Below, one piece after another: positions 18,105-26,754 of a stretch of 64,000 nt of DNA. Every line of letters starts with the position of its first letter. Position 1 is the stretch's first letter. Made by a program: the position numbers and the translations under genes. Below the pieces are notes generated by a model, which saw nothing but the letters and a program-made list of their open reading frames with translations, was not told the origin of the DNA and made no database searches. Origin of the DNA: an uncultured Clostridia bacterium (GTDB taxonomy: Bacteria > Bacillota > Clostridia > Christensenellales > Borkfalkiaceae); the NCBI GenBank assembly GCA_934254825.1, contig CAKQMB010000001.1, positions 124,001 to 188,000 on the forward strand, in the 5' to 3' direction.

Positions 18105-18204
18105 CATAGAGAAAAATACTTAAAATCGCAAGACGGCAAGAGTTCATTTCAGTCAAACAAATAAAATAGCCTTCCCGGTTGGGGAAGGGGGAAGGCAAGT
18201 ATTT

Positions 18205-18264
18205 GGAAAGCACGTGTTAGGAAAGAACGTGTTAGGATAGCACGTATTAGGAAAGCACGTATTA
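18205..18264. repeat. Four 15-bp tandem repeats
   Basis: Four head-to-tail units GGAAAGCACGTGTTA, GGAAAGAACGTGTTA, GGATAGCACGTATTA and GGAAAGCACGTATTA lie in the intergenic space 18105-18426. Just before them, at about 18169-18191, is a CCTTCCC...GGGAAGG inverted repeat without a T-run. The core CACGTG/CACGTA is partly palindromic. No coding frame is credible across the block. Confidence 0.9.
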
Positions 18265-18297
18265 GGAGGGCAAGGGGAAAAAGGATTAAAAATTTAT

Positions 18298-18344
18298 TTA
18301 AAAAGGCTGCAAGCCTATCCTTTTAGGATCGGCTTGCAGCCTTT
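18298..18344. terminator. Terminator between tcdA and the 1381-aa surface protein gene
   Basis: A 14-bp perfect stem AAAGGCTGCAAGCC / GGCTTGCAGCCTTT (18302-18315 and 18331-18344), with an inner TATCC...GGATC pair. On the minus strand TTTTTAAATAAATTTTT follows, so it mainly serves the 18427-22572 gene. The plus-strand side has only TTTCTCTC. Confidence 0.85.
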
Positions 18345-18426
18345 CTCTCATCTGTTTTAAGGCGAAAAGAAAAAAATTACGCCTTAATCTTTTTATAACC
18401 TATTGACGGTTTATTTCAATCGATTA

Positions 18427-21400
18427 TCAGTCTTTTTTCTTCTTAACAATAACGAATGCAGTAGCCATAAGAGTTATAGCCGCAAGACCTGCAACGCCCG
18501 TTACCGAGCCGAAGCAACCGCCGGTTTCAGTATTCGAAGTAATTTCGGAACCATTGCTTTCGGACGAGGAAGCTGTATCGCTCGTCTCTCCGCTCTCGCT
18601 TTCCGACTCACTCGAACTATCGGGTTCATCCGTACTCTCACCGGGGGTATTCGCTTTCTTAACTTCGATTTCCAAATTCTTCGTAGCTTTATTGCCGTAC
18701 TTATCGACAGCGGTAAGAACAACAGTCCACTTACCTTCTGCAAGTTTGCCGTTTACAACCATTCCGTCGGGAATTTCCTTTGTAACCTCGACTGCCCCGT
18801 CATGCTCGTCGTTTGCGGTAGCGAGAATATTAAGCTCTTCACCAACGGTATAAACGGTCTTGTTGTTCTCGTCTACCGTAATTACGGGAGCAACGCTATC
18901 TTCGACTATAATGTTAGCGATAAGAAGTTCGCCTTCAAGTCCACCGGTCTTGAAAATGAAACCGGAGAACTGAATTGCCAGATCTTCCGCATTGAAATCG
19001 ATTGTAATCTTATGCCATTCACCGTCCGCTTCCACAAGCACTCCGTGAATCGGATACATACAATCTTTTCCGCCGGGAGTCTGAACGCCGAAAGTCTGAA
19101 CGATATAAGGAGTATTTATATCGTCGCAATTAAGCGAAACCGCGTTTACTATCTTGTATTCGAAAGAAATCTTCTTAGCCTTATAGCTTTCGTAAACGCG
19201 CATAGAGGAACTGGAAGCACTCGTATCGGTTGCGCCGTAAGAGAATCTCGCTTCCATATTCTTGCCTTCGCCCAAAGCAGTTTCGTTGGTGAAATAATAC
19301 GCCTTTCTTCCGTCTACTTCATAAACTCCGTGATAAGTTGCGTTTTTAACTTTCTTTGTTTCGATATGAAGAACGTCTATTTCTTCTCTCGTTTCTTCGC
19401 ATCCTTCGATAAAGTTCACCTCAATGGAAACGACTTTTTTGCCCTCGTTTTCTGCCGTGTCCTTGGCAACAATCGTAACATACCATATACCCGAGTTAAG
19501 CTTTCCGTTCGCATTTACCGCGCCATCTTCCAACGATATGGTATAATTTACGTTTTCGTCCACGTTATCGGTAACGGCGATTTCGAGTTTATCTTCATCA
19601 AACTCCGTTCCGGCTCTGAATTTAACGTTTTCTTTTGCGGTTATAACGGGAGCGATTGTGTCCTTAACGACGATATCTATTTCTTTCTTTGCAACATTAC
19701 CCGCAATATCTTTTGCGGTTATCGTTACTTTCCATTCACCGAGTACAAGCTTTCCGTTTGCGTCAAGCGCGCCGTCAGGGTAAGCAACGGTTACGTTGAC
19801 GTTTCCGTCAACGGCGTCGTTAGCGGTTGCAACGATACTCGGGGTATCGCCTATCGCGTAAGACGTTTTCGTCTCTTCTCCGACAGTGATTACAGGAGCA
19901 ACCTTATCGGTTTCAATCTGAATATCGGCGATAAGAAGCTCTCCTTGAAGGTTACCCATTTTGAAAATGAAGCCCGAGAAAATATCTCTGTCATCGGCGG
20001 AAAGAACTAATGTTTTTGTCTGCCATTCGCCGTTAACCGTGTAGTCTACGGCTTCCCATCCGTAACCGTTATACTTGTCGGGAACGGTGTCTTTATTTGC
20101 CTCATTGTTCGGTCCGTAAATCTGCAACAAATATTTGCTGACTTTATCATCCGCAACGACTGCGGTGCTTGTGTTTCTGACCTTATAGCTAAAAGTGATT
20201 TTTAATACGCTGTGATCAACGGCGTAAATTCTCGATCCGCTCGAAGGCGTGGTATCCGTTCCGCTCGTTGCGAATCTCGTTTCGCCCGCGCCGTTTTCCG
20301 CGACGTTGCTGAAATAGTAAGCGACTTTTCCGTCTACGTTATATAAGCCGTGATAGGTCATTTTCTTAACCTTGCCGACTTCCATATGAAGGAGACCCAC
20401 AGGTTCTTCGTTTACCTTATCACATTCGGTTATAAACGTACGCTCTTCGACCGCGATGTTTGCAACAAGCATTTCGCCGTCGAGTCCGCCCATTTTAAGG
20501 ATTAACCCCGAGAATACGTCGGACTGTTCTTTCGTAAACGTAAACGTCTGAGTATGCCACTCTCCGTCTGCGGCGGGAGCGAACGCAAGCGGAAGATATT
20601 CGCCGAGCTTGGTAAGAACCTGAGCGAAATAAGGCGCGTTAGCGTCGTCGCCCGTTATTATCGTTGTATCGGAATTGAGAATTTTATATTCGAACGATAC
20701 TTTGTATGCGTTATAATATCCGTAAGTTCTGCCCGTGGAAGGTTTCGTGTTCGTTCCTTCGGTTACGAATCTCGTTTCGGCGTTGCCTGCGGCGGGATTG
20801 TCGTTATGGAAATAGTAAGAAGCTTTTCCGTCAACGTTGTAAACGCCCTCGTAGGTCATATTTTTCGTCTTTCCGTCTTCTATCCGAAGAACACCTTCGG
20901 GTTCGGTTGCGGTTTCGCATCCGTAAATCATAGGCACTTTCTCGACGTTTATGTCCGCGATAAGCATTTCGCCTTCAAGACCACCCATTTTTACGATAAA
21001 TCCTGCGAATTTCGCTGTCTGAGCCTCCGTAAGGGTGTAGCTGTATTCATGCCACTTTCCGTCAACAACGGGAACGAAATCAAGGATGTCGTAAGTACCG
21101 TCGTTGCCGATTATCTGACAAATATAGTTATCGGCGGGTCTGTCCGCAACGCCTTTCGTGCACTGATTTATAAGCTTATAGCTGAACGAGAAAGACTGCA
21201 CGTCAAGCTGAGCAAAAATGTAAGATCCGTTTACTTTTACAGTCGTATCGGTTCCTTCGGTTACGAATCTCGTTTCCCCGTCCGCCGTTACGGTTTCGTT
21301 GTGATAATAGTAAGCGGCTTTTCCGTCTACGTTGTAAAGTCCGCCGTAAGTCATCCCCTTAACTTTTTTGGCTTCGATATGAACGAGACCAGCAGGCTCG

Positions 21401-22572
21401 GTTGCGGTTTCGCAACCGTTTATCAGGGATTTTTCGACCTTGACGTCTGCGATAAGCATTTCGCCGTTAAGTCCGCCCATCTTCACGATCAAACCGGAGA
21501 ATTTAGCGGTTTGTGCGGAAGTAAGGAAATAAGTCTGTCTGTGCCATTCGTTATCGATCGTGGGAGTAAATTCAAGAATGTCATACGTTCCGTCGGATCC
21601 GAGAACCTGACAGATATAAGCGGTTTCCTTATCCTTAACGTTTGTCGTACAATCATTTTTGATCTTATAATTAAACGAAACGGAATATGCGTCGTACTGA
21701 TCGAAAACATAGGGGTTTGCCTGCGTATTGGTACCTGCCGTTACGAATCTCGTTTCGCCGTTTCCCGCAGCGGGGTTGTCGTTATGATAATAATAAGCAG
21801 TTTTGCCGTCTACGTTATAGTAACCGCCGAACTCCATGTTTTTAAGCTTTGCGCCTGCCTCGAGGTGTAAAACGCCGTCGGAAGGCTCTTCGGTAATCTG
21901 AGTCATTGTACCGAAATCGCTTTCGACTTCGAGTTTAATATCCGCGATAAGAAGTTCGCCCGTAAGACCGCCCATTTTGAAAATGAAGCCCGAGAAAATA
22001 TCTCTATCGTCCTCTGTGAGTTCGATAGACATAGTCTGCCACGCGGTATTTTCGGTATAATCGACAGGAGTCCAACCGCGACCGTTATATTTATCGAAAA
22101 CGGTATTTTTAGTCGCTTCGACGTTGTTCGGTCCGAAAACCTGTAAGAGATACTTGCTTACGTTATCGTCCGCAACAACCGTTTCGCTCGTGTTTTTAAC
22201 TTTATAACTGAACGTAATTTTCGTTACGCTGTGATTTACATCGTAAAGTCTCGAACCGCTGCTAGGTGTAGTATCTGTATTGAGCGTGGAAAATCTCGCT
22301 TCTCCCGCGCCGTTTTCCGCAGCATTGCTGAAATAGTAAGCGATTTTACCGTCCACGTTATACAAGCCGTGATATGTCATTTTTTTGACTTTTCCCGTCT
22401 CGATATGAAGAAGTCCGACGGGTTCGGTCGTCACCTGCTCGCAACCGTCGACAAGTGTTGCATCGTCCGCGGATGCGTTAATCGCCGTACCGAAAAACAT
22501 CGCTCCGAGGCAAACGCACAACGCGCACGCAAAAGCAAGCAACAACTTTGCTTTTTGGGTTAATTGTTTCAT
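18427..22572 (-). CDS. Large cell-surface protein with six related modules and three Ig-like domains
   Basis: 1381 residues, exported and probably membrane-anchored. The signal peptide (about 1-35) ends near INASADD. Five tandem modules of about 165-175 residues (about 38-215, 226-380, 383-545, 547-710, 712-890) share GCE..TEP.G.LHIE, YNVDGKAAYYFHN, ETRFVTEGT, YKI.N and SGFI.KMGGLxGEMLIADI. The beta-rich texture suggests carbohydrate-binding-like jelly rolls (inference). Two Ig/HYR-like domains (about 892-1050, starting APVIT), a sixth module (about 1054-1222) and a third Ig-like domain (about 1224-1300) follow. The C terminus is a Ser/Glu/Thr linker, then GGCFGSVTGVAG, one helix and KKKKD, with no LPXTG. 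Modules 1 and 5 are closest to each other. No catalytic domain was recognised. Confidence 0.85.
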   Translation of the reverse strand: MKQLTQKAKLLLAFACALCVCLGAMFFGTAINASADDATLVDGCEQVTTEPVGLLHIETGKVKKMTYHGLYNVDGKIAYYFSNAAENGAGEARFSTLNTDTTPSSGSRLYDVNHSVTKITFSYKVKNTSETVVADDNVSKYLLQVFGPNNVEATKNTVFDKYNGRGWTPVDYTENTAWQTMSIELTEDDRDIFSGFIFKMGGLTGELLIADIKLEVESDFGTMTQITEEPSDGVLHLEAGAKLKNMEFGGYYNVDGKTAYYYHNDNPAAGNGETRFVTAGTNTQANPYVFDQYDAYSVSFNYKIKNDCTTNVKDKETAYICQVLGSDGTYDILEFTPTIDNEWHRQTYFLTSAQTAKFSGLIVKMGGLNGEMLIADVKVEKSLINGCETATEPAGLVHIEAKKVKGMTYGGLYNVDGKAAYYYHNETVTADGETRFVTEGTDTTVKVNGSYIFAQLDVQSFSFSYKLINQCTKGVADRPADNYICQIIGNDGTYDILDFVPVVDGKWHEYSYTLTEAQTAKFAGFIVKMGGLEGEMLIADINVEKVPMIYGCETATEPEGVLRIEDGKTKNMTYEGVYNVDGKASYYFHNDNPAAGNAETRFVTEGTNTKPSTGRTYGYYNAYKVSFEYKILNSDTTIITGDDANAPYFAQVLTKLGEYLPLAFAPAADGEWHTQTFTFTKEQSDVFSGLILKMGGLDGEMLVANIAVEERTFITECDKVNEEPVGLLHMEVGKVKKMTYHGLYNVDGKVAYYFSNVAENGAGETRFATSGTDTTPSSGSRIYAVDHSVLKITFSYKVRNTSTAVVADDKVSKYLLQIYGPNNEANKDTVPDKYNGYGWEAVDYTVNGEWQTKTLVLSADDRDIFSGFIFKMGNLQGELLIADIQIETDKVAPVITVGEETKTSYAIGDTPSIVATANDAVDGNVNVTVAYPDGALDANGKLVLGEWKVTITAKDIAGNVAKKEIDIVVKDTIAPVITAKENVKFRAGTEFDEDKLEIAVTDNVDENVNYTISLEDGAVNANGKLNSGIWYVTIVAKDTAENEGKKVVSIEVNFIEGCEETREEIDVLHIETKKVKNATYHGVYEVDGRKAYYFTNETALGEGKNMEARFSYGATDTSASSSSMRVYESYKAKKISFEYKIVNAVSLNCDDINTPYIVQTFGVQTPGGKDCMYPIHGVLVEADGEWHKITIDFNAEDLAIQFSGFIFKTGGLEGELLIANIIVEDSVAPVITVDENNKTVYTVGEELNILATANDEHDGAVEVTKEIPDGMVVNGKLAEGKWTVVLTAVDKYGNKATKNLEIEVKKANTPGESTDEPDSSSESESESGETSDTASSSESNGSEITSNTETGGCFGSVTGVAGLAAITLMATAFVIVKKKKD

Positions 22573-22637
22573 TTTTTCTCCTTATGAAAATTTTTATTTT
22601 TTTATAATTCCGAAATTTTTAAAAAGCATTTAAACAT

Positions 22638-22676
22638 TTCTTTGCTTATGTAATAAGCAAAGAAGAGGTACCTCTT
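22638..22676 (-). promoter_or_regulatory. Two adjacent inverted repeats in the leader of the surface protein gene
   Basis: The first has 12-bp perfect arms (TTCTTTGCTTAT / ATAAGCAAAGAA) with a 3-nt spacer, 22638-22664. The second, overlapping its end, is the perfect 14-bp palindrome AAGAGGTACCTCTT, 22663-22676. Both lie between the promoter at 22797-22825 and the start codon at 22572. They could be an operator pair or a structured 5' UTR; no T-run follows in the transcript direction. Confidence 0.7.
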
Positions 22677-22796
22677 CGAAACTTCGGATTATTCAATTTA
22701 AGGAAAATCGGAAAGTGCGAAAAAAAAGAGCGCAAAACCGCGTTAAAAAATTAAAATAATCTCTTTAAAATTTCCTTCATCGTTTTCCCGTTCACA

Positions 22797-22825
22797 ATTT
22801 TATCATAGTATTATAATTTTGTCAA
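22797..22825 (-). promoter_or_regulatory. Promoter for the 1381-aa surface protein gene
   Basis: On the minus strand, TTGACA (22825-22820), 17 bp, then TAAAAT (22802-22797). The predicted leader of about 215 nt contains the inverted repeats at 22638-22676. Confidence 0.78.
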
Positions 22826-22946
22826 TCAAAATTTTGACGAATTATACAAAAAAACACTTTTGCAATACAAAACAGCATAAAACCCGAAAATTTTTACCGA
22901 AAAAAACCGAGCAAAAAGGCAAACGAAAAATATTGACGCCGTTAAG

Positions 22947-22975
22947 TTGATTTTTACGGAAAATCGTGATACAAT
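22947..22975 (+). promoter_or_regulatory. Promoter for rplI
   Basis: TTGATT (22947-22952), 17 bp, TACAAT (22970-22975), with the rplI start 32 bp downstream. Confidence 0.75.
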
Positions 22976-23006
22976 GTATAAAAAAGAACACAAGGAGGCT
23001 TGAACG

Positions 23007-23450
23007 ATGAAAGTTATATTACTTGCAGACGTGAAAGGAACGGGCAAAAAGAACGACGTTATCGAAGTCAGCGACGGTTACGCCAGAAATTGCCTGTTAA
23101 AGAAAAAATTAGCCATCGAAGCTACGAGTACGGAAATAAACGCCGTTCAGAACAAACTCAAAGCGCAGGAATTTCATAAAGCCGAAGAGATAAAAAAATG
23201 GAAAGAACTTGCCGCGAAAATGAAGAACGCGGAAGTTAAATGCAGCGTTAAATGCGGCGAAAACGGAAAGATTTTCGGAAGCGTAACTTCAAAGGAAATC
23301 GCCGAAAAACTCGCCGAAAGCGGATACGATATAGACAAGAAGAAAATTATTCTGAAAGAACCTATCAAAACGCCCGGAAATTACGTTGTGGAAGTTAAAT
23401 TTCTGCCCGACGTTTCGACTAAAATCACCGTTAAGGTAAAAGCCGAATAA
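23007..23450 (+). CDS. rplI: 50S ribosomal protein L9
   Basis: 147 residues, full family length. The N-terminal RNA-binding domain carries MKVILLADVKGTGKKNDVIEVSDGYARNCL, and the long connecting helix runs to about residue 75. The C-terminal domain has ENGKIFGSVTSKEIAE and a beta-rich end. L9 binds 23S rRNA at the base of the L1 stalk. The gene stands alone with its own promoter and terminator, away from the usual rpsF-ssb-rpsR or dnaB neighbours. AAGGAGG sits 8 nt before the ATG. Confidence 0.97.
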   Translation: MKVILLADVKGTGKKNDVIEVSDGYARNCLLKKKLAIEATSTEINAVQNKLKAQEFHKAEEIKKWKELAAKMKNAEVKCSVKCGENGKIFGSVTSKEIAEKLAESGYDIDKKKIILKEPIKTPGNYVVEVKFLPDVSTKITVKVKAE

Positions 23451-23472
23451 TTTAAATCTCTTAAAATATCAA

Positions 23473-23519
23473 GCCGCCCTTATTTCGTCTAAAAAAACGA
23501 AATAAGGGCGGCTGTTTTT
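23473..23519 (+). terminator. Terminator after rplI
   Basis: 16-bp stem from GCCGCCCTTATTTCGT to ACGAAATAAGGGCGGC, then TGTTTTTA. It may also stop minus-strand transcripts from the PII/DUF1538 operon. Confidence 0.9.
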
Positions 23520-23579
23520 ACTGCTTTTATTGTTTTAATTATTTTGATTTTTCGATTATAAATCGCATATAAACCGCAA

Positions 23580-23894
23580 TCAGTCTCTTATACCCGTCAC
23601 GTCGGTTACGGGAAGCGAAAACGCAATGCCCTGCCCCGGCGTTTCAAGCCCGACTTTTTTATAAAGCGCGTGCAGAACGTCGTCGCGGATCTCTTTTTTG
23701 ACAACGATCATAACGATTTCCTTTTCGGGCTGAACGGTAATATTGAAAAGCTTTTCCGCTTCCAAAGAAGCCGTACCTCTGGCGTTTATCACCGTGCCGC
23801 CGCTTGCGCCGAATTCTCTCGCCGCGTCCATAACGGCGTCCGAAAAGCCGTTGTTTATGATACATAAAATAACTTCGTGGTTAAATTCGGTCAT
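23580..23894 (-). CDS. PII-like signalling protein (short)
   Basis: 104 residues with a PII-like ferredoxin-fold pattern: EVILCIINNGFSDAVMDAAREFGASGGTVINARGT, then IVMIVVKKEIRDDVLHALYKKVG and a C-terminal GIAFSLPVTDVTGI. In classic PII (GlnB) the T-loop tyrosine and the ATP/2-oxoglutarate residues are conserved; I do not see a canonical T-loop here. It is the last gene of the DUF1538 operon, 6 bp after the other PII-like gene. By analogy with GlnK-AmtB it probably senses a small molecule or nucleotide and controls the membrane protein, which is inference. Confidence 0.82.
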   Translation of the reverse strand: MTEFNHEVILCIINNGFSDAVMDAAREFGASGGTVINARGTASLEAEKLFNITVQPEKEIVMIVVKKEIRDDVLHALYKKVGLETPGQGIAFSLPVTDVTGIRD

Positions 23895-23900
23895 CTTTTT

Positions 23901-24317
23901 TTACCTCACCTGATTACTTAAAAAACTGTATATCGCAACGCCTATAACGCTCGTGAGCGGGATGACGTAAGCAATGCCTCCGCCGCCGCGCACCGTGTCG
24001 AACTTATCTTGAAGCGCGCCGAGGATCTCTTTCTTTTTGTCCTCTCTCGCAACGCTGAAAAGCACGGCTTTTTCCGTATACGCAGACCCCGAAAAGCCTT
24101 TCGCGGCGGAAAGATTTTCCGTTCCGTGCGCGCCCATAGCCATTTGCATATTTACCTCGAACGATTGCAGAAAATCCATATAGAAGTCCGCTTTGCCCCT
24201 GTTCACTATCGTTACGATTATGACGAGATTTGCGGGAGCTTTGGGAATTCTGCTTTCGAGTTTTGAATTGTGTTCCGTCACCGCTTCGGCGATTTTATTT
24301 TTTATCTTTTCTTTCAT
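23901..24317 (-). CDS. PII-like signalling protein (long)
   Basis: 138 residues with the same layout as its downstream neighbour, only distantly similar to it: NLVIIVTIVNRGKADFYMDFLQSFEVNMQMAMGAHGTE, then AVLFSVAREDKKKEILGALQDKF and GGIAYVIPLTSVIGV. The N-terminal 25 residues are charged and helical, and the C terminus adds GVAIYSFLSNQVR, possibly a membrane-contacting tail. The start lies 1 bp past the DUF1538 stop, so translation is likely coupled. Two different PII-like subunits for one membrane protein suggest a heteromeric or dual-signal regulator. Confidence 0.8.
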   Translation of the reverse strand: MKEKIKNKIAEAVTEHNSKLESRIPKAPANLVIIVTIVNRGKADFYMDFLQSFEVNMQMAMGAHGTENLSAAKGFSGSAYTEKAVLFSVAREDKKKEILGALQDKFDTVRGGGGIAYVIPLTSVIGVAIYSFLSNQVR

Positions 24318-24318
24318 A

Positions 24319-25845
24319 TCACACGTCGAAATTTATAATGTACTCGTCGTCATAGCTCAAAATTCTCTTCATCGCTATGCTCTTGCGCAACTTCTTCTGA
24401 ATAACTGCTTTGAAACCGAGAAGCTGAATTGTTATAAGCGGCGTCATCGCGACCATCGCAACGATACCGAACGCGTCGGTTAAAACCTTGGACGCACCCG
24501 ACAAAGTGTAACACGCCCCTATCGCAAGCGGAAGAATAAAGCTTGAAGTCAAAGGTCCGCTCGCGACTCCGCCCGAGTCGAACGCGATCGCCGTGTAAAT
24601 CCCCGGAACGAAGAACGAAAGTCCTATCGAGATGAGATAACCGGGAACGAGATAGTAAAGCACGTTGAAGCCTAAAACTATTCTCAGCATCGAAAGACCT
24701 ATCGATATGCCAACGCCGAGGCAAAGCGCGATAAGCATCGAACGCTTGGTAATTCCGCCCGCGGTGATTTCGTCTACCTGTTTTGTGAGAACGTGAACGG
24801 CAGGCTCGGCTAAAACCACGAGCGCGCCGAGAACAAACCCCGCGATTATGAGTATATAACTTTCCTCGCCCGCAAGCTCGCAACCGATCTTATAACCTAT
24901 CGGCATAAATCCGATTTGCGCCGCCGTTAAAAATACGAGAAGACCAACGAACGTGTAAATAACGCCCGAACCGATTATTTTCAGTTTTTTTGCGGGCAAT
25001 TTAAGAAAAATCAGATCGAGAACTATAAAAAATCCTACGATAAGTCCCAACGCAATTCCTACTTCTTTCGCAACCGTACCGATTGCAGACAAAAGCGCGC
25101 CCCAGAAATTTTCGGCTATCGAATAATCGGGGAGATTGTAGGTCATATCGCCTTTGGAGAAAATTCCGAGGATCATAACCGCGAGCATAGGTCCTATCGA
25201 GCAGAGCGCGACGTGACCGAAACTGTTTTCGCCCGATTTTTTACCGCCGAGCGTACCCGCGATACCTGCGCCGAGCGCCATTATGAAAGGTACGGTTATA
25301 GGTCCCGTGGTAACCCCGCCCGAATCGAACGCGAGCGGAAGAAATTCCTCGTTACCGATAACGAGCATCGATCCGAACGCGAAAAGACACATATAGAAGA
25401 ATATCAGTATGTGAGAAAGGGGCGTACCCTTAAACATTCTCACAACGGATATGACGAGGAACAACCCTACGCCTATACCGACCGTAACGGTTAAAAGCGT
25501 GGGATCGATTTTATCCTTTACCTGCGTTGCGAGTACCGTTAAATCGGGTTCGGCGATAGTGATAAAAACGCCCATAACAAAACATACCGCTATCAAAAAC
25601 GGTATTTTTTTGGATTTTGTAAGTCCCGCTCCGATATGGTCGCCCATAGGCGTCATAGCGATATCCGCGCCGAGATTGAAAAACGCCATACCGATTATAA
25701 GCATAACCGACGAGCCGAGAAATACGATTATTTCTCTTGTCGTCAGCGAGATAATCGGCGTGAAATTCAAAATCACGACGAGAAGGGTTACGGGGAGAAC
25801 GGATATCAGCGATTCTTTAAGTTTTTCAAAAAAGACTTTAAGCAA
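24319..25845 (-). CDS. DUF1538 family membrane protein, two internal repeats
   Basis: 508 residues with about 12-14 hydrophobic helices in two similar halves. The repeat is clearest as DSGGVTTGPITVPFIMALGAG (about 175) and DSGGVASGPLTSSFILPLAIG (about 425), and as VFITIAEPDLTVLATQVKD against LVVLAEPAVHVLTKQVDE. DUF1538 proteins are predicted transporters of unknown substrate and are often found with PII-like genes, as here. The start is a TTG at 25845 behind GGAGGG. Conserved Asp, Glu and Gly in both repeats are candidates for an ion or substrate path. The substrate cannot be named from sequence. Confidence 0.88.
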   Translation of the reverse strand: MLKVFFEKLKESLISVLPVTLLVVILNFTPIISLTTREIIVFLGSSVMLIIGMAFFNLGADIAMTPMGDHIGAGLTKSKKIPFLIAVCFVMGVFITIAEPDLTVLATQVKDKIDPTLLTVTVGIGVGLFLVISVVRMFKGTPLSHILIFFYMCLFAFGSMLVIGNEEFLPLAFDSGGVTTGPITVPFIMALGAGIAGTLGGKKSGENSFGHVALCSIGPMLAVMILGIFSKGDMTYNLPDYSIAENFWGALLSAIGTVAKEVGIALGLIVGFFIVLDLIFLKLPAKKLKIIGSGVIYTFVGLLVFLTAAQIGFMPIGYKIGCELAGEESYILIIAGFVLGALVVLAEPAVHVLTKQVDEITAGGITKRSMLIALCLGVGISIGLSMLRIVLGFNVLYYLVPGYLISIGLSFFVPGIYTAIAFDSGGVASGPLTSSFILPLAIGACYTLSGASKVLTDAFGIVAMVAMTPLITIQLLGFKAVIQKKLRKSIAMKRILSYDDEYIINFDV

Positions 25846-25943
25846 GTGTCCCTCCGCGATCTGTTCCCGGGGATTTTCCCGGTTATTTGTTTATTTTGTG
25901 TGTTTAATTATTTATCGTGTTTGTTTAATCTGCCCGAAAAAAC

Positions 25944-26663
25944 TTACAATCCGAGCGAAATGGTTTTTTCCGTGTCGAAATACTTCCAGGGAAGGATATC
26001 CGCCGGCGGTTGAATTTTAAAGCACATTCTTTCTTTCGAGACGGGGTGAGTGAACGAAAGGGAAACCGCCCAGAGCGCGAGCTTGCCTTTTTTCGCCTTT
26101 TCTCCGCCGTAACGCATATCCCCGTAAACGGGCGTGCCGATATTCGCCATCTGAACTCTTATCTGATGACTTCTGCCCGTGTGAAGTTTGACCGTGACGA
26201 GCGTAAGTCCGTTTTTCTCTTCGAGCGTTTCGTATTCGAGTTCCGCGAACTTCGCGCCTTCCGTCACCTGCGGGCAAACGTATACCATATTATTTATGGG
26301 ATTTTTTTTGAGATAATTCGTAAGCGTGGCTTTTTTCTCTCTCGGCGAACCGACGAGGACAGCCGCATATCTCTTATCGAAATCGCCCGTTTTCATCTGT
26401 TCGGACAAACGCGCCGCCGCTTTCGAACTTTTTGCGTACACCATTACGCCGCCCGTGGGGCGATCGAGCCTGTGAACAAGCCCCGCGTAAACGTTGCCCG
26501 CTTTGTTTTCTTTTTCCTTGATATGCTCTTTTATCACGGTGAGCATATCTTTATCTTTGGTTTCGTCCTCGCAAGAGGGAACGTTTTGCGGTTTCAAAAC
26601 GACTATAACGTGATTGTCTTCGTATAAAACCACGAGGTCGTCTTTCTGCATTTGTTCGACCAT
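25944..26663 (-). CDS. RluA-family pseudouridine synthase
   Basis: 239 residues, cytoplasmic, isomerising uridines in rRNA or tRNA. The catalytic-Asp motif HRLDRPTGGVMVYAKSS lies at about 64-80, with the nucleophile Asp67. It is followed by LVTVKLHTGRSHQIRVQMANIGTPVYGDMRYG (about 155-186). No N-terminal S4 domain is present, so this is a short RluA/RluD-type enzyme whose target cannot be assigned. The ATG at 26663 follows AGGAG 7 nt upstream. Confidence 0.93.
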   Translation of the reverse strand: MVEQMQKDDLVVLYEDNHVIVVLKPQNVPSCEDETKDKDMLTVIKEHIKEKENKAGNVYAGLVHRLDRPTGGVMVYAKSSKAAARLSEQMKTGDFDKRYAAVLVGSPREKKATLTNYLKKNPINNMVYVCPQVTEGAKFAELEYETLEEKNGLTLVTVKLHTGRSHQIRVQMANIGTPVYGDMRYGGEKAKKGKLALWAVSLSFTHPVSKERMCFKIQPPADILPWKYFDTEKTISLGL

Positions 26664-26754
26664 ATATAACTCCTGAATTACTCTGTCTGCACCGCTTTAT
26701 GCGGCTTTTTCTTGTTTTTTAATTTTTAAATCATTCATCGGCGAAAAGTAAAAG

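Noticed and set aside
18427..18600. Sortase LPXTG anchor on the 1381-aa protein
   Set aside because: The C-terminal region has GGCFGSVTG, a helix and KKKKD, but no LPXTG or close variant. A simple membrane anchor is more likely.
18403..20010. 535-aa plus-strand frame opposite the 1381-aa surface protein
   Set aside because: Antisense shadow of a repeat gene with a signal peptide and clear module structure on the other strand.
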